From assembly GCF_037975245.1 (NCBI RefSeq), contig NC_092576.1:27047611-27111610 (forward strand): a stretch of 64,000 nucleotides of DNA. Reading direction: 5' to 3'. This document shows, one piece after another, positions 57,131 through 64,000 of this stretch. The notes beneath the pieces are model-generated. The model made no database searches, was not told the origin of the DNA, and saw only the letters and a list, made by a program, of their open reading frames with translations. This DNA comes from Apostichopus japonicus (taxonomy: Eukaryota; Echinodermata; Holothuroidea; Aspidochirotida; Stichopodidae). The position numbers and the translations under genes are program-made. Positions within the stretch are counted from its first letter, which is position 1. Each line of letters begins with the position of its first letter.

Positions 57131-60100
57131 GTCACTTTATTTCCTCCTACCTGAGGATGTCACTTTATATCCTCCTACCTATGGATGTCACTTTATTTCC
57201 TCCTACCTGAGGATGTCACTTTATTTCCTCCTACCTAAGGATGTCACTTTATTTCCTCCTACCTGAGGATGTCACTTTATTCCCTCCTTCCTGAGGATGT
57301 CACTTTATTTTCTCCTACCTGAGGATGTCACTTTATTTCCTCCTACCTAAGGATGTCACTTTATTTCCTCCTACCTAAGGATGTCACTTTATTCCCTCCT
57401 ACCTAAGGATGTCACTTTATTCCCTCCTACCTGAGGATGTCACTTTATTTCCTCCTACCTAAGGATGTCACTTTATTTCCTCCTACCTAAGGATGTCACT
57501 TTATTTCCTCCTACCTGAGGATGTCACTTTATTCCCTCCTACCTGAGGATGTCACTTTATTTCCTCCTACCTAGGGATGTCACTTTATTTCCTCCTACCT
57601 AAGGATGTCACTTTATTTCCTCCTACCTAAGGATGTCACTTTATTCCCTCCTACCTAAGGATGTCACTTTATTCCCTCCTACCTGAGGATGTCACTTTAT
57701 TTCCTCCTACTTAAGGATGTCACTTTATTTCCTCCTACCTGAGGATGTCACTTTATTTCCTCCTACCTGAGGATATTACTTTATTTCCTCCCACCTGAGG
57801 ATGTCACTTTATATCCTCCTACCTGAGGATGTCACTTTATTCCCTCCTTCCTGAGGATATCACTTTATTCCCTCCTTCCTGAGGATATCACTTTATTTCC
57901 TCCTACCTGAGGATGTCACTTTTTTCCCTCCTACCTGAGGATGTCACTTTATTTCCTCCTACCTGAGGATGTCACTTTATTTTCTCCTACCTATGGATGT
58001 CACTTTATTTCCTCCTACCCGAGGATGCCACTTTATTTCCTCCTACCTGAGGATGTCACTTTATATCCTCCTACCTGAGGATGTCACTTTATTTCCTCCT
58101 ACCTGAGGAAGTCACTTTATTTCCTCCTACCGGAAGATGTCACTTTATTTCCTCCTACCTGAGGATGTCACTTTATATCCTCCTACCTATGGATGTCACT
58201 TTATTTCCTCCTACCGGAAGATGTCACTTTATATCCTCCTACCTATGGATGTCACTTTATTTCCTCCTACCTGAGGATGTCACTTTATTTCTTCCTACCT
58301 GAGGATGTCACTTTATTTCCTCCTACCTGAGGATGTCACTTTATTTCTTCCTACCTGAGGATGTCACTTTATTTCCTCCTACCTGAGGATGTCACTTTAT
58401 TTCCTCCTACCTGAGGATGTCACTTTATATCCTCCTACCTGAGGATGTCACTTTATTTCCTCCTACCTGAGGAAGTCACTTTATTTCCTCCTACCGGAAG
58501 ATGTCACTTTATTTCCTCCTACCTGAGGATGTCACTTTATATCCTCCTACCTAAGGATGTCACTTTATATCCTCCTACCTGAGGATGTCACTTTATTTCC
58601 TCCTACCTATGGATGTCACTTTATTTCCTCCTACCTGAGGATGCCACTTTATTTCCTCCTACCTGAGGATGTCACTTTATATCCTCCTACCTGAGGATGT
58701 CACTTTATTTTCTCCTACCTGAGGAAGTCACTTTATTTCCTCCTACCGGAAGATGTCACTTTATTTCCTCCTACCTGAGGATGTCACTTTATATCCTCCT
58801 ACCTATGGATGTCACTTTATTTCCTCCTACCTGAGGATGTCACTTTATTTCCTCCTACCTAAGGATGTCACTTTATTTCCTCCTACCTGAGGATGTCACT
58901 TTATTCCCTCCTTCCTGAGGATGTCACTTTATTTTCTCCTACCTGAGGATGTCACTTTATTTCCTCCTACCTAAGGATGTCACTTTATTTCCTCCTACCT
59001 AAGGATGTCACTTTATTCCCTCCTACCTAAGGATGTCACTTTATTCCCTCCTACCTGAGGATGTCACTTTATTTCCTCCTACCTAAGGATGTCACTTTAT
59101 TTCCTCCTACCTAAGGATGTCACTTTATTTCCTCCTACCTGAGGATGTCACTTTATTCCCTCCTACCTGAGGATGTCACTTTATTTCCTCCTACCTAAGG
59201 ATGTCACTTTATTCCCTCCTACCTAAGGATGTCACTTTATTCCCTCCTACCTGAGGATGTCACTTTATTTCCTCCTACTTAAGGATGTCACTTTATTTCC
59301 TCCTACCTGAGGATGTCACTTTATTTCCTCCTACCTGAGGATATTACTTTATTTCCTCCCACCTGAGGATGTCACTTTATATCCTCCTACCTGAGGATGT
59401 CACTTTATTCCCTCCTTCCTGAGGATATCACTTTATTCCCTCCTTCCTGAGGATATCACTTTATTTCCTCCTACCTGAGGATGTCACTTTTTTCCCTCCT
59501 ACCTGAGGATGTCACTTTATTTCCTCCTACCTGAGGATGTCACTTTATTTTCTCCTACCTATGGATGTCACTTTATTTCCTCCTACCCGAGGATGCCACT
59601 TTATTTCCTCCTACCTGAGGATGTCACTTTATATCCTCCTACCTGAGGATGTCACTTTATTTCCTCCTACCTGAGGAAGTCACTTTATTTCCTCCTACCT
59701 GAGGATGTCACTTTATTTCCTCCTACCTGAGGAAGTCACTTTATTTCCTCCTACCGGAAGATGTCACTTTATTTCCTCCTACCTGAGGATGTCACTTTAT
59801 ATCCTCCTACCTATGGATGTCACTTTATTTCCTCCTACCTGAGGATGTCACTTTATATCCTCCTACCTGAGGATGTCACTTTATTTCCTCCTACCTGAGG
59901 ATGTCACTTTATTCCCTCCTTCCTGAGGATGTCACTTTATTTCCTCCTACCTGAGGATGTCACTTTATTTCCTCCTACCTAAGGATGTCACTTTATTTCC
60001 TCCTACCTAAGGATGTCACTTTATTCCCTCCTACCTAAGGATGTCACTTTATTCCCTCCTACCTGAGGATGTCACTTTATTTCCTCCTACCTAAGGATGT

Positions 60101-60380
60101 CACTTTATTTCCTCCTACCTTAGGATGTCACTTTATTTCCTCCTACCTGAGGATGTCACTTTATTCCCTCCTACCTGAGGATGTCACTTTATTTCCTCCT
60201 ACCTAAGGATGTCACTTTATTTCCTCCTACCTAAGGATGTCACTTTATTTCCTCCTACCTAAGGATGTCACTTTATTCCCTCCTACCTAAGGATGTCACT
60301 TTATTCCCTCCTACCTGAGGATGTCACTTTATTTCCTCCTACCTAAGGATGTCACTTTATTTCCTCCTACCTGAGGATGT
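57130..60380 (+). repeat. 58/56-mer HOR pair, T23C and G6A rich (1,624/1,568 bp)
   Basis: Two related blocks follow one another, joining near 58,740. At their left parts the offset is 1,624 bp: the T5G+G8A unit at 57,121/58,745 and the first G6A unit at 57,237/58,861. At their right parts it is 1,568 bp: the G12A+C14T unit at 57,771/59,339 and the A20T+T23C unit at 57,911/59,479. The second copy lost two monomers, including a CTAGGGATG unit near 57,573. Monomers ending TTCCCTCC (T23C) and starting TACCTAAGG (G6A) dominate, unlike the core. Confidence 0.8.
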
Positions 60381-61080
60381 CACTTTATTTCCTCCTACCT
60401 GAGGATATCACTTTATTTCCTCCCACCTGAGGATGTCACTTTATATCCTCCTACCTGAGGATGTCACTTTATTCCCTCCTTCCTGAGGATATCACTTTAT
60501 TCCCTCCTTCCTGAGGATGTCACTTTATTTCCTCCTACCTGAGGATGTCACTTTATTTCCTCCTACCTGAGGATGTCACTTTATTCCCTCCTACCTGAGG
60601 ATGTCACTTTATTTCCTCCTACCTAAGGATGTCACTTTATTTCCTCCTACCTAAGGATGTCACTTTATTTCCTCCTACCTAAGGATGTCACTTTATTTCC
60701 TCCTACCTGAGGATGTCACTTTATTCCCTCCTACCTGAGGATGTCACTTTATTTCCTCCTACCTAAGGATGTCACTTTATTTCCTCCTACCGGAGGATGT
60801 CACTTTATTTCCTCCTACCTAAGGATGTCACTTTATTCCCTCCTACCTAAGGATGTCACTTTATTCCCTCCTACCTGAGGATGTCACTTTATTTCCTCCT
60901 ACCTAAGGATGTCACTTTATTTCCTCCTACCTGAGGATGTCACTTTATTTCCTCCTACCTGAGGATATCACTTTATTTCCTCCCACCTGTGGATGTCACT
61001 TTATATCCTCCTACCTGAGGATGTCACTTTATTCCCTCCTTCCTGAGGATATCACTTTATTCCCTCCTTCCTGAGGATGT
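60010..61080 (+). repeat. 20-mer local duplication (560-bp period)
   Basis: The series of G6A and T23C units ending in the G12A unit with a T1C unit after it, then T22A and two A2T+T23C units, occurs with G12A at 60,403 and again at 60,963. The second copy has a CACCTGTGG unit near 60,985 where the first has CACCTGAGG, and a T5G unit without G8A near 60,791. Confidence 0.72.
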
Positions 61081-63436
61081 CACTTTATTTCCTCCTACCT
61101 GAGGATGTCACTTTATATCCTCCTACCTGAGGATGTCACTTTATTTCCTCCTACCTGAGGAAGTCACTTTATTTCCTCCTACCGGAAGATGTCACTTTAT
61201 TTCCTCCTACCTGAGGATGTCACTTTATATCCTCCTACCTATGGATGTCACTTTATTTCCTCCTACCTGAGGATGTCACTTTATTTCCTCCTACCTCAGG
61301 ATGTCACTTTATTTCCTCCTACCTGAGGATGTCACTTTATTCCCTCCTTCCTGAGGATGTCACTTTATTTTCTCCTACCTGAGGATGTCACTTTATTCCC
61401 TCCTACCTAAGGATGTCACTTTATTCCCTCCTACCTAAGGATGTCACTTTATTCCCTCCTACCTAAGGATGTCACTTTATTCCCTCCTACCTGAGGATGT
61501 CACTTTATTTCCTCCTACCTAAGGATGTCACTTTATTCCCTCCTACCTGAGGATGTCACTTTATTTCCTCCTACCTAGGGATGTCACTTTATTTCCTCCT
61601 ACCTAAGGATGTCACTTTATTTCCTCCTACCTAAGGATGTCACTTTATTCCCTCCTACCTAAGGATGTCACTTTATTCCCTCCTACCTGAGGATGTCACT
61701 TTATTTCCTCCTACTTAAGGATGTCACTTTATTTCCTCCTACCTGAGGATGTCACTTTATTTCCTCCTACCTGAGGATATTACTTTATTTCCTCCCACCT
61801 GAGGATGTCACTTTATATCCTCCTACCTGAGGATGTCACTTTATTCCCTCCTTCCTGAGGATATCACTTTATTCCCTCCTTCCTGAGGATATCACTTTAT
61901 TTCCTCCTACCTGAGGATGTCACTTTTTTCCCTCCTACCTGAGGATGTCACTTTATTTCCTCCTACCTGAGGATGTCACTTTATTCCCTCCTACCTGAGG
62001 ATGTCACTTTATTTCCTCCTACCTAAGGATGTCACTTTATTTCCTCCTACCTGAGGATGTCACTTTATTTCCTCCTACCTAAGGATGTCACTTTATTTCC
62101 TCCTACCTGAGGATGTCACTTTATTCCCTCCTACCTGAGGATGTCACTTTATTTCCTCCTACCTGAGGATGTCACTTTATTCCCTCCTACCTAAGGATGT
62201 CACTTTATTTCCTCCTACCTAAGGATGTCACTTTATTCCCTCCTACCTAAGGATGTCACTTTATTTCCTCCTACCTAAGGATGTCACTTTATTCCCTCCT
62301 ACCTAAGGATGTCACTTTATTCCCTCCTACCTGAGGATGTCACTTTATTTCCTCCTACCTAAGGATGTCACTTTATTTCCTCCTACCTGAGGATGTCACT
62401 TTATTTCCTCCTACCTGAGGATATCACTTTATTTCCTCCCACCTGAGGATGTCACTTTATATCCTCCTACCTGAGGATGTCACTTTATTCCCTCCTTCCT
62501 GAGGATATCACTTTATTCCCTCCTTCCTGAGGATGTCACTTTATTTCCTCCTACCTGAGGATGTCACTTTATATCCTCCTACCTGAGGATGTCACTTTAT
62601 TTCCTCCTACCTGAGGAAGTCACTTTATTTCCTCCTACCGGAAGATGTCACTTTATTTCCTCCTACCTGAGGATGTCACTTTATATCCTCCTACCTATGG
62701 ATGTCACTTTATTTCCTCCTACCTGAGGATGTCACTTTATTTCCTCCTACCTCAGGATGTCACTTTATTTCCTCCTACCTGAGGATGTCACTTTATTCCC
62801 TCCTTCCTGAGGATGTCACTTTATTTCCTCCTACCTGAGGATGTCACTTTATTCCCTCCTACCTAAGGATGTCACTTTATTTCCTCCTACCTAAGGATGT
62901 CACTTTATTCCCTCCTACCTAAGGATGTCACTTTATTCCCTCCTACCTGAGGATGTCACTTTATTTCCTCCTACCTAAGGATGTCACTTTATTTCCTCCT
63001 ACCTAAGGATGTCACTTTATTTCCTCCTACCTGAGGATGTCACTTTATTCCCTCCTACCTGAGGATGTCACTTTATTTCCTCCTACCTAAGGATGTCACT
63101 TTATTCCCTCCTACCTAAGGATGTCACTTTATTCCCTCCTACCTGAGGATGTCACTTTATTTCCTCCTACTTAAGGATGTCACTTTATTTCCTCCTACCT
63201 GAGGATGTCACTTTATTTCCTCCTACCTGAGGATATTACTTTATTTCCTCCCACCTGAGGATGTCACTTTATATCCTCCTACCTGAGGATGTCACTTTAT
63301 TCCCTCCTTCCTGAGGATATCACTTTATTCCCTCCTTCCTGAGGATATCACTTTATTTCCTCCTACCTGAGGATGTCACTTTTTTCCCTCCTACCTGAGG
63401 ATGTCACTTTATTTGCTCCTACCTGAGGATGTCACT
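60800..63436 (+). repeat. 52-mer HOR pair (1,456-bp period), right end
   Basis: About 60,800-61,980 corresponds to about 62,256-63,436. The 1,456-bp offset is set by G12A at 60,963/62,419, G12A+C14T at 61,775/63,231 and the A20T+T23C unit at 61,915/63,371. The T11A/T5G+G8A pair and the G6C unit near 61,297/62,753 also fit. The middle (61,380-61,650 against 62,840-63,100) differs by several G6A and T23C states. A private TTTGCTCC unit is near 63,415. Confidence 0.75.
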
Positions 63437-63783
63437 TTATTTTCTCCTACCTATGGATGTCACTTTATTTCCTCCTACCTGAGGATGCCACTTTATTTCC
63501 TCCTACCTGAGGATGTCACTTTATATCCTCCTACCTGAGGATGTCACTTTATTTCCTCCTACCTGAGGAAGTCACTTTATTTCCTCCTACCGGAAGATGT
63601 CACTTTATTTCCTCCTACCTGAGGATGTCACTTTATATCCTCCTACCTATGGATGTCACTTTATTTCCTCCTACCTGAGGATGTCACTTTATTTCCTCCT
63701 ACCTGAGGATGTCACTTTATTTCCTCCTACCTGAGGATGTCACTTTATTTCCTCCTACCTGAGGATGTCACTTTATATCCTCC

Positions 63784-63811
63784 TACCTGAGGATGTCACT
63801 TTATATTCTCC
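63784..63811 (+). repeat. Terminal monomer and array edge
   Basis: The last complete unit ends TATATTCTCC (T22A and C24T). It is otherwise intact, and the sequence becomes non-repetitive at the next base. There is no gradient of increasingly damaged monomers before the edge; the preceding ten or so units are ordinary core-type monomers. The T22A+C24T combination is uncommon; it also occurs near 41,909, 44,735, 47,115, 49,805, 52,633 and 55,014 in the 282-mer region. Confidence 0.9.
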
Positions 63812-64000
63812 TGTTATGAAATAGTGATGCCATCTCTTTGATGTTACCGAAACACTCCATCGAGACACCTTACAGGGCCTCTTATGTATTTATCTAGGTC
63901 ATGGATTCAGTTTTCCCACGAGAAGTTTTTAACTATCTTATTGAATCTTGGTACAGGGCCTTTTCCCAAAATAGATTCCATTATGTCTGTGGAACATTCG
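63812..64000. other. Unique flanking sequence right of the array
   Basis: These 189 bases do not follow the 28-bp unit. The 10-mer TACAGGGCCT occurs twice, at 63871-63880 and 63952-63961 (81 bp apart), and TTTTCCCA also occurs twice. I do not recognise a transposon, RNA gene or conserved gene. The minus strand has one frame open from the window edge (63999) to a TGA at 63907-63909, 30 codons with no recognisable motif. It could be a gene end, a decayed element or chance, and is too short to call. Confidence 0.8.

Larger units (their letters stand above)
1..63811 (+). repeat. 28-bp tandem satellite array, about 2,279 monomers
   Basis: The sequence is an uninterrupted head-to-tail run of one 28-bp unit, all in one orientation. 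A consensus copy is at 29-56; it starts TACCTGAGGATG and ends TTTCCTCC. Units begin at positions equal to 1 modulo 28 up to 2549 and equal to 0 modulo 28 from 2576 to the last unit at 63784-63811. That gives 91 units, one 27-bp unit, then 2,187 more. The consensus is about 43% GC, with a pyrimidine-rich + strand (19 of 28) and no CpG. I saw no inversion, no inserted transposon and no spacer sequence. The array continues beyond the left edge of the window. Its size and homogeneity fit a eukaryotic satellite or giant minisatellite, probably in a centromeric, pericentromeric, subtelomeric or interstitial block; the sequence does not say which. No gene is present anywhere in this stretch. Confidence 0.98.

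Noticed and set aside
1-63811. CRISPR array, because the unit is 28 bp, a typical CRISPR repeat length
   Set aside because: The units are directly contiguous with no variable spacers, no leader and no cas genes.
1-63811. Coding repeat protein such as a silk, mucin or zinc-finger array
   Set aside because: A unit of 28 bp is not a multiple of three, and the consensus gives stops on both strands within one three-monomer cycle, so no long frame can exist.
1-63811. Bacterial or phage iteron array or replication origin
   Set aside because: Iteron arrays hold few copies. More than 2,000 contiguous copies without any gene does not fit a bacterial or phage replicon.
1-63811. Telomeric repeat or a known human-type alpha satellite
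   Set aside because: The unit is neither a short G-rich telomere motif nor a roughly 171-bp monomer, and I see no CENP-B-box-like sequence in it.
63812-63848. A decayed 28-bp monomer just past the array edge (GATGCCATC resembles GATGCCACT)
   Set aside because: Only about nine bases resemble the unit and no consistent alignment extends further.
63907-63999. Minus-strand 30-codon open frame at the right edge, possibly the end of a gene
   Set aside because: It is too short, has no recognisable motif and is cut by the window edge. An open frame of this length is common by chance.

Overview
The window is almost entirely one tandem array. Positions 1-63811 are head-to-tail copies of a 28-bp monomer on the + strand; positions 63812-64000 are non-repetitive flank. 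By phase arithmetic the array holds about 2,279 monomers and runs off the left edge of the window. I found no credible protein gene, RNA gene, mobile element or CRISPR array. A satellite or macro-minisatellite this long and this homogeneous points to a eukaryotic nuclear chromosome, but nothing in the sequence identifies the species.

A consensus monomer sits at 29-56. It starts TACCTGAGGATG and ends TTTCCTCC. I number its bases 1-28. Most variation is a small set of recurrent substitutions: T22A (very common), T23C, C25T, C24T, G6A, G6A+A7T, T11A, T5G+G8A, T13C, T19A with or without T21C, T18A, T19G, A2T and G12A. I saw only one length change: a 27-bp monomer at 2549-2575. After it the 28-bp phase holds to 63784, over 61 kb.

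The monomers are organised into nested higher-order repeats (HORs), found by tracking rare marker variants. They are: a 43-mer (1,204 bp) at the left end; a 24-mer (672 bp) spanning the short monomer; a 110-mer (3,080 bp) at 10.35-16.5 kb; a 104-mer (2,912 bp) at 15.65-21.5 kb; blocks repeated at 6,636 and 4,900 bp spacing across 18.6-34.6 kb; a local 21-mer (588 bp) near 23-24 kb; and a 282-mer (7,896 bp) at 39.45-55.24 kb containing an internal 83-mer. The right end (57-63.8 kb) has 58/56-mer, 20-mer and 52-mer blocks. HOR copies differ by whole monomers and a few substitutions, as expected from unequal exchange or gene conversion kept in register.

The array has a core and edge pattern. The right 6.5 kb is rich in T23C and G6A monomers, and a diagnostic variant module found there also occurs in the leftmost 1.3 kb. 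I saw no complete copy in between. The core is rich in T22A. On the minus strand the T22 and A22 states read AATAAA and TATAAA respectively, a striking coincidence with poly(A)-signal and TATA-box cores that is untested functionally.

All coordinates were read by eye. HOR boundaries are good to about one or two monomers, and identities were checked at markers and sampled stretches, not base by base.
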